Assembly (NCBI RefSeq): GCF_029960815.1
Contig: NZ_JASBRE010000038.1
Span: 1 to 46,130, forward strand
Direction: 5' to 3'
Length of the DNA stretch: 46,130 nt
DNA from: Pseudomonas sp. AL03
GTDB taxonomy: Bacteria > Pseudomonadota > Gammaproteobacteria > Pseudomonadales > Pseudomonadaceae
Under the pieces are notes generated by a model. It saw nothing but the letters and a program-made list of their open reading frames with translations, searched no databases and was not told the origin of the DNA. Both the position numbers and the translations under genes were made by a program. Below, in pieces: positions 27,244 to 35,832 of this stretch (within the stretch, counting starts at the first letter, position 1; every line of letters begins with the position of its first letter).

Positions 27244-27297
27244 TCAGCACCAGAAATAATCCGCGATCACCCCTCCCTACAGCCAGCGTTAGTCTCG

Positions 27298-27322
27298 TGA
27301 CAGAAAACTGGTAGTTCTGTCA
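27298..27322. promoter_or_regulatory. Inverted repeat upstream of the LodA-like gene, candidate operator
   Basis: TGACAGAA and TTCTGTCA form a perfect 8-base inverted repeat with a 9-base spacer, 65 bases before the LodA-like start. A direct copy of TGACAGAA is at 27235-27242 within CTGAC-AGAA-GTCAG. A regulator site or leader hairpin is possible. The spacer 27244-27386 holds no gene. Confidence 0.4.
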
Positions 27323-27386
27323 GGTGCGGCTGCCTCGTAACTGTTGCATTCTGACTGACACTTTGGGTTCTGTTCCAGGAGTCTGT

Positions 27387-29543
27387 ATGCCCCTGATTGA
27401 TGAGGTTCAAAGCGTCTGCGAGCGATTGGCGTCCGCTGGCTGGCGCGATCTGCTGATGCTTCATGGGCTGGATATCCAGGCCCGGCCGCTGGCCGACGAG
27501 TTGAATAAAGCGCTGTCGATTGACCGCACAATCAAGGGCTTTGAAGACTTTTCGTTGCAAGGCACATGCGGGGTTGAGGCCGGCCATCCGGCGCGCAGTC
27601 TGCTGTACCACGCCTTGGCATCGCCCAGTGTGACAGAAGGCGCAGGGGCAACCCCGCTCGCTGATTTCGCGACTGGGGCAGAGTTAGAGACACTGCTCAA
27701 CTATGTGTACGGCGTTTCCCCTCCGACACTGGCGCAACTTCAGGCACTGGCGGGTGCAGATGCGACCTTGGGGCTGGCGGTGTTTGCGCTTGAATACCGG
27801 CTTGGACCAGGCACGACGCATCGCAAGCATGCCGACCTTTGTTTCTCCCGCACCGGTATCGCACGGGTCGGCACCGATGCCGTGCTGTACGACGCTCGCC
27901 TGCGTGGCTTCAGCCCTTTTGTGCAGAATAAGCCTCATGCCATGCGGGTCGTGCCGGCGCGCTTCAGTGCATACATAGCCGTGCAGCAAAAAGGTGGGGT
28001 AAGCGATACGGGGGCAGCAGGTGATGAAGAACTGGATTTCTGGTTTCCGCTGCACAAGGTGTTCAATGGCCCCGAATGCATTGCCGGGCTCGATGTGGAG
28101 CTGGATCTCGAGGCATATCACGTCAATGACAAGTTGCGGCAGTTCCACATCAGGAGAGGGGCTGATGCGGACTGGTCTGAACCCGACATTTCGAAAGCGC
28201 CATTTGTGCTTACTAATGGCCTTGCCGAATGGGGTGCCAGTCCGGTATTCGGGGCCGGCTTGAATGTACCGGTAACCCGGCCAAGGCTGGTTGAGCCCGC
28301 CTTGTTTAACAATCAATTAGTCTCTTTCAGGGTCCCGCCCGGCGCGAATTTTGGTGGTTATATCATCAATAAACGCCACAAGTTACTGGACAGTGGCTTG
28401 ATCTGTGACTTGAACAAAGATCAAGACATGGACGCGATTGTCAGCGCCGGGAACTACCGGGCATTGCACTTTATAGACTTCACTGCTGAAGGCTGGGTCA
28501 AGGCCAATTGTCCGGCGCTGAGTGCACACATTCCCTTGAATGTAGCCGCCTACTCAATTCTATCCGCACCTGATTTTTACCCGGGCTGTGGACAAGCGGA
28601 GTTGATTGAGTGGGCAGAACAACAGGCGTTTCCCGAGCCCATCTGGTACGTCACTTTGAATGCTTTATCTGCACAGAGGCTGGCAGGTAACCCGGAACTG
28701 GCAGGGGGGCATTTCGTAGAACAGGACAAAGGTATCACCGCGCTGGTCTCTCAGCGATTGCCGGGTATGGGCGCCGCAACGACGGGGCCTTCTGCAAGTA
28801 CCAAGCGTCCGTCCTGGCTGCCCGATCAGGCTGCGGGCACCTTTAGCCCGGGATGGGAAATTTCCACAAATGGGGGCTTTAGGCCGACATTTCTCTGCGG
28901 CTACAACTTGGGCAGCCCGTTTACAGAAGACGTGAGAATCTGTTCGGCCGCGGGCGGCTATTGGCCCGCCGTGACACCTGACAGTGCGAGGACATTTGAG
29001 CCATGGCCTACAAAACCGACAGTCATACCGCTGACGGATTCTGAAAATGGTCAGACCGGCGGGGCATCCTGGGATGGCGAAACCGGGCCACGTCTGGTTA
29101 TGGCAGATGGGCGCCAAGTGGTCGAATGCACCGCTTATACGTACAGCGATTACACGAATAGAGCACTGGCCGGGCAGTTGTCGCTGTCGGTCACCGGGCA
29201 GACTTCACGCGAGGAATATCAGCAACGGATTCTCGCCATGCATTCGGCTTACATCGCCGTAGGTGCGACCACTCGCACGCGGCAAGGGGAGTGGTCAGTG
29301 CTGTCCTTTGTTGATGTCTTACGTCCTGATTTGGTCTTGGATCAGGCAGAGTCTGATGCAAAGGTGCAGCTGGAGGGCGATGTGCACTTCTTCAGGATTT
29401 ACCGATACGGCGCCCTATCGACACCCGCTGATTTCACTCGGCGTCACGTTGAAATACTCGAAATGGTCGAGCTTTTTATCGGGGGTAAACACCTTTTGAT
29501 CAACAGAGACAAGATGGGCTGGCAGGCCCGCCCTCGTGACTGA
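27387..29543 (+). CDS. Divergent LodA/GoxA-like quinoprotein amino-acid oxidase (candidate)
   Basis: A 718-residue cytoplasmic protein, close in size to LodA (726). Family features visible are TGIARVG (156-162), FPLHKVFNGPEC (about 220), FSPGWE (486-491, like FYPGIE) and Asp515-x-x-x-Cys519 followed by YWPAVTPD, like the DxxxC...WPAQRPD block of LodA-type proteins. In LodA the Asp and Cys at 512 and 516 serve cysteine tryptophylquinone formation, so Cys519 is the likely cross-linked residue. The partner Trp is uncertain (candidates 540, 562, 636). An extra N-terminal domain of about 100 residues is present. Such oxidases deaminate amino acids and release peroxide; the substrate here is unknown. 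ATG follows AGGAG. Confidence 0.7.
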   Translation: MPLIDEVQSVCERLASAGWRDLLMLHGLDIQARPLADELNKALSIDRTIKGFEDFSLQGTCGVEAGHPARSLLYHALASPSVTEGAGATPLADFATGAELETLLNYVYGVSPPTLAQLQALAGADATLGLAVFALEYRLGPGTTHRKHADLCFSRTGIARVGTDAVLYDARLRGFSPFVQNKPHAMRVVPARFSAYIAVQQKGGVSDTGAAGDEELDFWFPLHKVFNGPECIAGLDVELDLEAYHVNDKLRQFHIRRGADADWSEPDISKAPFVLTNGLAEWGASPVFGAGLNVPVTRPRLVEPALFNNQLVSFRVPPGANFGGYIINKRHKLLDSGLICDLNKDQDMDAIVSAGNYRALHFIDFTAEGWVKANCPALSAHIPLNVAAYSILSAPDFYPGCGQAELIEWAEQQAFPEPIWYVTLNALSAQRLAGNPELAGGHFVEQDKGITALVSQRLPGMGAATTGPSASTKRPSWLPDQAAGTFSPGWEISTNGGFRPTFLCGYNLGSPFTEDVRICSAAGGYWPAVTPDSARTFEPWPTKPTVIPLTDSENGQTGGASWDGETGPRLVMADGRQVVECTAYTYSDYTNRALAGQLSLSVTGQTSREEYQQRILAMHSAYIAVGATTRTRQGEWSVLSFVDVLRPDLVLDQAESDAKVQLEGDVHFFRIYRYGALSTPADFTRRHVEILEMVELFIGGKHLLINRDKMGWQARPRD

Positions 29544-30567
29544 TCACGATGTGGTCATCATCGGCGCCGGGCCTGCGGGCACCGCAGCGGCCATTTTGTG
29601 TGCTCAACGAGGATTGCGGGTGGCGCTGTTGGAGCAGGCGGTTTTCCCGCGCGAGCGTCCTGGTGAGACTCTGCAGCCTGCTGTTGAGCTTTTGCTGCAA
29701 CAACTGGGCGTGGCCGACGCGGTGCAAACGGCAGGTTTTTTACGTCATACAGGCCATTGGGTGCAATGGGGGAGCGCACGCCAATTCAGTGCCTTCGGTC
29801 AAGGTGCGACGGGACCGTGCCGGGGCTTTCAGATTCCTCGCGATGTGCTGGATAACTTGCTGCTGTGTCGGGCCGCCGAGTCGGGTGTGCAGGTGTTGCA
29901 ACCTTGTCGTGTACTTAGGGTGATCAGGGACCGGCAGCGGGTATGCGGAGTACAAACCCGACAAGGTGATTTCACGGCCCCTCATTTGATCGACGCCAGT
30001 GGCGCCTGCAGCTGGTTGTCACGTCAGCTGCAACTTCGCTGGCGAAAATTTTCGCCGCGTCTGATCGCTCACTATGGTTATGCCGCCGGGGTGTGCCTTG
30101 AAGATAATGTTTTTTGCGGGATTGAGGCTGACCCGCTTGGCTGGTATTGGACTGCGAAGATCGGCGAACGCCGTTACCACTGGACCCGTCTGAGCTTTTT
30201 CCCTGAAAACCAAGCGCAGGACATTCCACCTGCCACGTTCAAACACCTGGCGGCATCCGGCCCGGTACGCGGGGCCGATGTGACCTGGCGTGTAGGTCAG
30301 CAGGCGGCCGGCGATGGCTTCTTTATCGCGGGGGATGCGGCTTTTGTGCTGGACCCGGCGGCATCACAGGGCGTGTTGAAGGCGTTGATGTCAGGAATGA
30401 TGGCCGCGCATGCGGTGATTCAAGCGCGGAGTACGCCTTGGCATGAACTCAGCATCCAGCAGCAATACCAGCAGTGGGTGAATGAGTGGTTTAACCGCGA
30501 CCGGCACAAGATGTGCGAGTTATACCGGGCTCATCCATTTCCCCCAACGTGGCTGTTGAACCGCTAA
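29536..30567 (+). CDS. LodB-like FAD-dependent oxidoreductase, maturation partner
   Basis: A 343-residue flavoprotein of the tryptophan-halogenase/LodB type. The FAD-binding motif is VVIIGAGPAGTAAAI near residue 6, followed by RPGETLQPAVELLLQQLG. The second FAD motif FFIAGDAAFVLDPAASQGV lies near residue 268. LodB proteins are needed to build the CTQ cofactor of their LodA partner. It starts at a GTG overlapping the LodA-like stop by 8 bases, which supports a dedicated partnership. It lacks the halogenase WxWxIP motif, so a halogenase role is unlikely. Confidence 0.8.
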   Translation: MTDHDVVIIGAGPAGTAAAILCAQRGLRVALLEQAVFPRERPGETLQPAVELLLQQLGVADAVQTAGFLRHTGHWVQWGSARQFSAFGQGATGPCRGFQIPRDVLDNLLLCRAAESGVQVLQPCRVLRVIRDRQRVCGVQTRQGDFTAPHLIDASGACSWLSRQLQLRWRKFSPRLIAHYGYAAGVCLEDNVFCGIEADPLGWYWTAKIGERRYHWTRLSFFPENQAQDIPPATFKHLAASGPVRGADVTWRVGQQAAGDGFFIAGDAAFVLDPAASQGVLKALMSGMMAAHAVIQARSTPWHELSIQQQYQQWVNEWFNRDRHKMCELYRAHPFPPTWLLNR

Positions 30568-30667
30568 GCAACCTTTTTGCCCGGTGATTGCCTAGGGAAC
30601 ATTGCACTTTTAACCTTCAAGCCTGAGCCTTGCGCATTGTTGTATTGGATTTCGAGGTGAGCAACAC

Positions 30668-31285
30668 ATGTATCACGGGGAAAGATTGAACGCCTGGACG
30701 CATTTGGTTGGGGCAGTGGCGGCGTGTGTCGGGGTGGTGTGGATGCTGGTGATTGCCAGCCTGGACGGCAGCCCGTGGAAGATCGTCAGCGTGGCGATTT
30801 ATGGTTTCACCTTGATGGTGCTCTACAGCGCCTCGACCGTTTACCACAGCGTGCGTGGGCGCAAGAAAGCGATCATGCAGAAGGTCGATCATTTTTCGAT
30901 CTACCTGCTGATTGCCGGCAGCTACACGCCGTTCTGCCTGGTGACGCTACGCGGGCCGTGGGGTTGGACGTTGTTCGGGATTGTCTGGGGATTGGCGCTG
31001 ATCGGCATCCTGCAAGAGATCAAACCGCGTTCGGAAGCGCGGATTCTGTCGATCGTGATCTACGCGGTGATGGGCTGGATCGTGCTGGTGGCGGTCAAAC
31101 CGTTACTGACGGCGTTGGGCCGTACAGGTTTCGCCTGGCTGGCGTCGGGCGGCGTGTTGTACACCGTGGGGATTGTCTTTTTTGCCCTCGATCATCGACT
31201 GCGCCATGCCCACGGGATCTGGCACCTGTTCGTGATCGCCGGGAGTTTGCTGCACTTCGTGGCGATCCTGTTTTATGTGCTGTAG
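30668..31285 (+). CDS. TrhA/hemolysin III family membrane protein
   Basis: A 205-residue seven-helix membrane protein of the YqfA/HlyIII (PAQR-like) family. The conserved putative zinc-site motifs are present: SASTVYHS near residue 58, HFSIYLLIAGSYTP near 79 and HGIWHLFVIAGSLLHF near the C-terminus. Despite the name, haemolysis is not established; members affect membrane energetics and fluidity. It is convergent with rsmE across a short hairpin. Confidence 0.9.
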   Translation: MYHGERLNAWTHLVGAVAACVGVVWMLVIASLDGSPWKIVSVAIYGFTLMVLYSASTVYHSVRGRKKAIMQKVDHFSIYLLIAGSYTPFCLVTLRGPWGWTLFGIVWGLALIGILQEIKPRSEARILSIVIYAVMGWIVLVAVKPLLTALGRTGFAWLASGGVLYTVGIVFFALDHRLRHAHGIWHLFVIAGSLLHFVAILFYVL

Positions 31286-31299
31286 ACCGAGGCGCGGCC

Positions 31300-31323
31300 A
31301 TCGCGAGCGAGCTTGCTCGCGAT
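31300..31323. repeat. Hairpin between convergent hlyIII and rsmE
   Basis: ATCGCGAGC and GCTCGCGAT form a perfect 9-base stem with a 6-base loop (GAGCTT). It belongs to the GCGAGCAAGCTCGC repeat class and lies 7 bases before the rsmE stop. It may act as a two-way terminator. Confidence 0.65.
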
Positions 31324-31329
31324 AGGGCC

Positions 31330-32049
31330 CTAGAAGTCACCCCAAAGCTGTTGGGCAACCGCTAATGCAACAACCGGCGCGGTTTCAGTCCGCAAAACGC
31401 GCGGCCCAAGGCGGGCGGCGTGAAAACCGCCGACCTTGGCCTGATCCACTTCAGCCTCCGACAATCCACCCTCCGGCCCGATCAAAAAAGCCAAGGTCCC
31501 AGGCTTGGCATGGCTCACCAGTGGCTCGGCCACCGGGTGCAGCACCAACTTCAATTCTGCTTGAGTCTGCTTCAACCAGTCCGCCAGCAGCAGCGGTGGA
31601 TGAATCACCGGCACCCGTGAACGCCCGCATTGCTCGCAAGCGCTGATCGCCACTTGGCGCCAGTGCATCAGGCGTTTGTCGGCGCGCTCGTCCTTCAGCC
31701 GGACTTCGCAGCGGTCGCTGAAGATCGGGGTGATTTCTGTGACGCCCAGTTCGGTGGCTTTCTGAATCGCCCAATCCATCCGCTCGCCACGGGACAAGCC
31801 TTGGCCGAGATGGATCTGCAAGGGCGACTCGACCTGCCCGGCGAAGCTTTCATCGATCTGCACGACCACACGCTTCTTGCCGACCTCCACCAGCGTGGCG
31901 CGAAACTCATGGCCCGAACCGTCGAACAGTTGCAGCGCATCGCCCTCGGCCATGCGCAGCACGCGGCTGATGTAATGGGCCTGGGCCTCGGGCAACTCGT
32001 GTTCGCCAGTGCTCAAGGGGGCGTCGATAAAGAAGCGGGACAGTCTCAT
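31330..32049 (-). CDS. rsmE: 16S rRNA (uracil-1498-N3)-methyltransferase
   Basis: A 239-residue SPOUT methyltransferase. The N-terminal PUA-like domain starts MRLSRFFIDAPL. The C-terminal SAM-binding knot has FLIGPEGGLSEAE near residue 192 and LGPRVLRTETAPVVALA. It methylates U1498 of 16S rRNA. The ATG at 32049 matches the family; the frame to 32079 adds ten residues without a site. A REPIN lies directly upstream. Confidence 0.94.
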   Translation of the reverse strand: MRLSRFFIDAPLSTGEHELPEAQAHYISRVLRMAEGDALQLFDGSGHEFRATLVEVGKKRVVVQIDESFAGQVESPLQIHLGQGLSRGERMDWAIQKATELGVTEITPIFSDRCEVRLKDERADKRLMHWRQVAISACEQCGRSRVPVIHPPLLLADWLKQTQAELKLVLHPVAEPLVSHAKPGTLAFLIGPEGGLSEAEVDQAKVGGFHAARLGPRVLRTETAPVVALAVAQQLWGDF

Positions 32050-32067
32050 GCGGATTCTCTTTAATTT

Positions 32068-32173
32068 GATCGTTCCCACGCTCTGCGTGGGAATGCCTCA
32101 CCGGACGCTCCGCGTCCGCTTTTTGGGACGCAGAGCGTCCCTGGCTGCATTCCCACGCAGAGCGTGGGAACGA
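32068..32173. repeat. REPIN of the GATCGTTCCCACGC family
   Basis: Left unit GATCGTTCCCACGCTCTGCG and right unit CCCACGCAGAGCGTGGGAAC enclose an internal pair GGACGCTCCGCGTCC and GGGACGCAGAGCGTCCC. It is about 106 bp, with the same layout as 5434-5543. It sits between bioA and rsmE, both leftward, ending about 12 bases from the bioA stop. Confidence 0.85.
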
Positions 32174-32184
32174 GCGTCGTTCAA

Positions 32185-33591
32185 TCAGCCCGGATCGCGG
32201 AAGCCCGGATGAAAGTCTTTTGGCACCGATACGCTGACGCTATCGCGAGTCGCGATGTCGATGCCTTCGCTGGCCACTTCGGCCAGAAAGTCGATCTGCT
32301 CAGGCGTGATCACGTACGGCGGCAGGAAGTACACCACGCTGCCCAGCGGTCGAAGTAAAGCACCACGCTCCAACGCATGCTGGAACACTTTCAAGCCGCG
32401 ACGTTCTTGCCACGGATAAGCTTCTTTGCTGGCCTTGTCCTTGACCATCTCGATGGCGAGCACCATGCCGGTCTGACGCACTTCCGAAACGTTCGGGTGA
32501 TCGGCCAGGTGTGCGGTGGCGCTGGCCATGCGCTGGGCCAGGGCCTTGTTGTTCTCGATGACGTTGTCTTCTTCGAAGATATCCAGCGTCGCCAGGGCTG
32601 CCGCGCACGCCAGAGGATTGCCGGTGTAGCTGTGGGAATGCAGGAAGGCGCGCAGGGTCGGGTAGTCGTCGTAGAACGCGCTGTAGACATCTTCGGTCGT
32701 CACACAGGCCGCCAACGGCAAGTAACCGCCGGTCAAGGCCTTGGACAGGCAGAGGAAGTCCGGGCGGATGCCGGCCTGTTCGCAGGCGAACATCGTCCCG
32801 GTGCGGCCGAAGCCGACGGCAATTTCGTCGTGGATCAAGTGCACGCCGTACCGGTCGCAGGCTTCGCGCAGCAGTTTGAGATACACCGGGTGGTACATGC
32901 GCATGCCGCCTGCGCCCTGGATCAGCGGCTCGACGATGACCGCGGCCACGGTGTCGTGGTGCTCGGCCAAGGTCTGTTCCATGGCGGCGAACAGGTTGCG
33001 CGAGTGTTCTTCCCAGCTCATGCCTTGCGGGCGCAGGTAGCAATCGGGGCTCGGCACCTTGATGGTGTCCAGCAGCAGGGCCTTGTAGGTTTCGGTGAAC
33101 AGCGGCACGTCGCCCACCGACATCGCTGCCATGGTCTCGCCGTGGTAGCTGTTGGTCAGGGTGACAAAACGCTTCTTGTTCGGCTGGCCGCGGTTGAGCC
33201 AATAGTGAAAGCTCATTTTCAGCGCGACTTCGATGCAGGACGAACCGTTATCGGCGTAGAAACACCGGGTCAGGCCTTCCGGCGTCATTTTCACCAGGCG
33301 CTCGGACAACTCGATCACTGGCTGATGGCTGAAACCAGCGAGAATCACGTGTTCCAGTTGATCGACCTGGTCCTTGATGCGCTGGTTGATCCGCGGGTTG
33401 GCGTGGCCGAATACATTGACCCACCAGGAGCTGACGGCGTCGAGGTAGCGTTTGCCTTCGAAGTCTTCCAGCCACACGCCTTCACCGCGCTTGATCGGGA
33501 TCAGCGGCAGCTGTTCGTGGTCTTTCATCTGGGTGCAGGGATGCCACAACACCGCGAGATCGCGTTGCATCCACTGATTATTCAGGCCCAT
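32185..33591 (-). CDS. bioA: Adenosylmethionine-8-amino-7-oxononanoate aminotransferase
   Basis: A 468-residue class III PLP aminotransferase in biotin synthesis, converting KAPA to DAPA with SAM as amino donor. Key features are LWHPCTQM at the N-terminus, SYHGETMAAMSVGD, the Asp-containing LIHDEIAVGFGRTG and the PLP lysine in CLSKALTGGYLPLA. Length is somewhat longer than E. coli BioA, typical of pseudomonads. It is alone, away from other bio genes, and divergent from the flavoprotein gene over 223 bases. Confidence 0.95.
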   Translation of the reverse strand: MGLNNQWMQRDLAVLWHPCTQMKDHEQLPLIPIKRGEGVWLEDFEGKRYLDAVSSWWVNVFGHANPRINQRIKDQVDQLEHVILAGFSHQPVIELSERLVKMTPEGLTRCFYADNGSSCIEVALKMSFHYWLNRGQPNKKRFVTLTNSYHGETMAAMSVGDVPLFTETYKALLLDTIKVPSPDCYLRPQGMSWEEHSRNLFAAMEQTLAEHHDTVAAVIVEPLIQGAGGMRMYHPVYLKLLREACDRYGVHLIHDEIAVGFGRTGTMFACEQAGIRPDFLCLSKALTGGYLPLAACVTTEDVYSAFYDDYPTLRAFLHSHSYTGNPLACAAALATLDIFEEDNVIENNKALAQRMASATAHLADHPNVSEVRQTGMVLAIEMVKDKASKEAYPWQERRGLKVFQHALERGALLRPLGSVVYFLPPYVITPEQIDFLAEVASEGIDIATRDSVSVSVPKDFHPGFRDPG

Positions 33592-33814
33592 TTTCAGTCT
33601 CCTCGAGGCGGCTCGCTGGGTGCGCGGGCAAACAATCGCGCAAGCCTATGCAATGCGCGGCGTGGGGACAACCCATTGCGTGGATTGAGCTACTTTGTAT
33701 AGGTCGGTCGACGTCGCTGGCGGCCTTTTGATGGCTGACGTATTCTTCGCGGTTCTTTGAGTCGTCTGGCTCGCAAAACCGCTTTTCCCTACGTGTATTT
33801 CCGGAGTTCGCTGA

Positions 33815-35572
33815 ATGTCTGCTGGTTGGCTGCGCGCCTGTGCGCTGGTGATGTTAGGGCTGTTCAGCGTGTCTGCGCTGGCCAAGGATAAAACGGCGAT
33901 CGTGATCGGGGGAGGGCTGTCTGGCCTCACCGCTGCTTACGAACTGCAAAACAAAGGCTGGCAGGTGACCCTGCTGGAAGCCAAACCGAGCATGGGCGGT
34001 CGCTCCGGCATGGCCACCAGTGAGTGGATCGGCAACGATAAGACCCAACCGGTTCTGAACAAGTACGTCTCGACCTTCAAGCTGAGCACCACGCCGGCCC
34101 CTGAGTTCGTGCGGACCCCGGGCTATCTGATTGACGGTGAGTATTTCACTGCCGCCGATCTGGCAACCAAGCAACCGGCCACCAGCGAGGCGCTCAAGCG
34201 CTACGAAAAGACCCTGGATGATCTGGCGCGTTCGATCGAAGACCCGCAGAACCCGGCCGCCAACAGCACGCTGTTCGCGCTGGACCAGATCAACGTGGCC
34301 AACTGGCTCGACCGTCTGAACCTGCCGGCCACGGCACGTCAGTTGGTGAATCAGCAGATTCGTACCCGTTATGACGAACCTTCGCGCCTGTCGCTGCTGT
34401 ACTTCGCACAGCAAAGCCGCGTTTATCGTGGCGTTGCCGACCGTGACCTGCGCGCTTCGCGTCTGCTTGGTGGTAGCCCGGTGTTGGCCCAGGCCTTCGT
34501 CAAACAGCTGAAAACCATCAAGACCAGCTCCCCGGTCTCGGCTATCACGCAGGACAAGGACGGCGTCACCGTCAAAGTCGGCAGCGTTGGCTATCAGGCG
34601 GACTACGTCGTCGTGGCCGTGCCGTTGCGCGCACTGAACAAGATTCAGATGACCCCGTCGCTGGATGCCCAGCACATGGGCGCGATCAAGGGCACCAACT
34701 ACGGTTGGCGCGACCAGATCATGCTGAAGTTCAAGACTCCGGTATGGGAAAGCAAGGCGCGCATGACCGGTGAGATTTACAGCAACACCGGTCTGGGCAT
34801 GTTGTGGGTTGAGCCGGCTTTGAAGGGCGGCGCCAATGTGGTGATCAACCTGTCCGGCGACAACGCGCGCGTGATGCAGGCCTTCGGCGACAAGCAGATG
34901 GTCGATCAGGTGCTGATCCGTCTGCACGCCTTTTATCCACAGGCTCGCGGTTCGTTCACCGGTTATGAAATCCGCCGCTACAGCACCGACCCATCCATGG
35001 GCGGCGCTTACCTGGCCTTCGGTCCTGGCCAGATCAGCAAGTACTGGCGGCTGTGGGAACGTCCGATTCAGCGTGTAGCCTTTGCCGGCGAACACACTGA
35101 TACGTTGTACCCAGGCACGCTGGAAGGCGCACTTCGCACCGGTCAGCGTGCAGCCAGTCAGGTAGAAGACCTGGCGGCTGGCAAGTCGTTTGAACCTGTG
35201 AAGATTGTTCCAGCAGCGACCGCAGCGGTGGCTGGCGCAGCGGCGGCGAAGAAAGGTAACTTCTTCACCAACCTGTTTGGTGGTTCTGACGACAAACCGG
35301 AACCGGTCAAGGTGCCAGAGCCAGTGGCTCCGGTTGCTCCTGCACCGGCTCCAACGCCAGCCCCGACCCCTGCGCCAGCTCCGGTCGAAGCACCGAAACC
35401 AGCGGCACCGGTGAAAGCCGAGCCGGCGAAAAAAGCCCCGGCGAAAAAGCCTGCAGCCAAAACCGAGGCCAAAAAGGCTCCGGCAAAAGCTCCGGCGAAG
35501 AAAGCCGAACCGGCTAAGAAGCCTGCGGCCAAGCCCGCTGCGACCCCGGCAACAGATACCAAAGCGCAGTAA
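33815..35572 (+). CDS. Exported amine-oxidase-like flavoprotein with Pro/Ala/Lys tail
   Basis: A 585-residue protein. A signal peptide (cleavage near residue 23) precedes an FAD-binding amine oxidase domain with AIVIGGGLSGLTAAYEL near residue 28, MGGRSG and the C-terminal VAFAGEHTDTLYPGTLEGAL near residue 420. From about residue 490 the protein is low complexity: Pro-Ala repeats (PAPTPAPTPAPAP), then Lys-Pro-Ala repeats like the AlgP/histone-H1-like tails. The enzyme part corresponds to P. aeruginosa PA0421. Substrate unknown. A signal peptide on an FAD enzyme is notable. Confidence 0.85.
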   Translation: MSAGWLRACALVMLGLFSVSALAKDKTAIVIGGGLSGLTAAYELQNKGWQVTLLEAKPSMGGRSGMATSEWIGNDKTQPVLNKYVSTFKLSTTPAPEFVRTPGYLIDGEYFTAADLATKQPATSEALKRYEKTLDDLARSIEDPQNPAANSTLFALDQINVANWLDRLNLPATARQLVNQQIRTRYDEPSRLSLLYFAQQSRVYRGVADRDLRASRLLGGSPVLAQAFVKQLKTIKTSSPVSAITQDKDGVTVKVGSVGYQADYVVVAVPLRALNKIQMTPSLDAQHMGAIKGTNYGWRDQIMLKFKTPVWESKARMTGEIYSNTGLGMLWVEPALKGGANVVINLSGDNARVMQAFGDKQMVDQVLIRLHAFYPQARGSFTGYEIRRYSTDPSMGGAYLAFGPGQISKYWRLWERPIQRVAFAGEHTDTLYPGTLEGALRTGQRAASQVEDLAAGKSFEPVKIVPAATAAVAGAAAAKKGNFFTNLFGGSDDKPEPVKVPEPVAPVAPAPAPTPAPTPAPAPVEAPKPAAPVKAEPAKKAPAKKPAAKTEAKKAPAKAPAKKAEPAKKPAAKPAATPATDTKAQ

Positions 35573-35587
35573 GCTTTGGGATTAAAG

Positions 35588-35615
35588 AAACGCGGCAGAA
35601 ATGCCGCGTTTTTTT
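35588..35615 (+). terminator. Rho-independent terminator after the flavoprotein gene
   Basis: AAACGCGGCA and TGCCGCGTTT form a perfect 10-base stem with a GAAA loop, followed by further T residues to 35615. It is 15 bases beyond the stop codon. This is the clearest intrinsic terminator in the window. Confidence 0.93.
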
Positions 35616-35832
35616 GCCTGAAGAAAACCAATATCAAGATTCAAATAAACCCTATGGCGGAGGTGTTCTTTAGTTGGACTTCGTTTTTTTACACAGGGGT
35701 CTTTAATCTTTCCTTAACTCATCCATTTCAGACTCTTGATCGTATTTCTCGATATTTCAAAGCAAAATTTTCCGCTTTAAATCGATAGATAACTCGATAG
35801 TCTTGGTTCGCAGTTTTCACAGGAATTGGGCA
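35616..35832 (+). promoter_or_regulatory. AT-rich promoter region upstream of cytochrome b561
   Basis: About 217 bases with no gene and much lower GC than its surroundings. A direct repeat TCGATAG is present at 35782-35788 and 35794-35800, 12 bases apart, about 35 bases before the start codon. I assign no specific regulator. It probably carries the promoter for the cytochrome b561-yceI pair. Confidence 0.4.

Noticed and set aside
29536..30567. Flavin-dependent halogenase
   Set aside because: The FAD motifs fit, but I do not see the WxWxIP halogenase motif, and the overlap with a LodA-like gene points to a LodB role.
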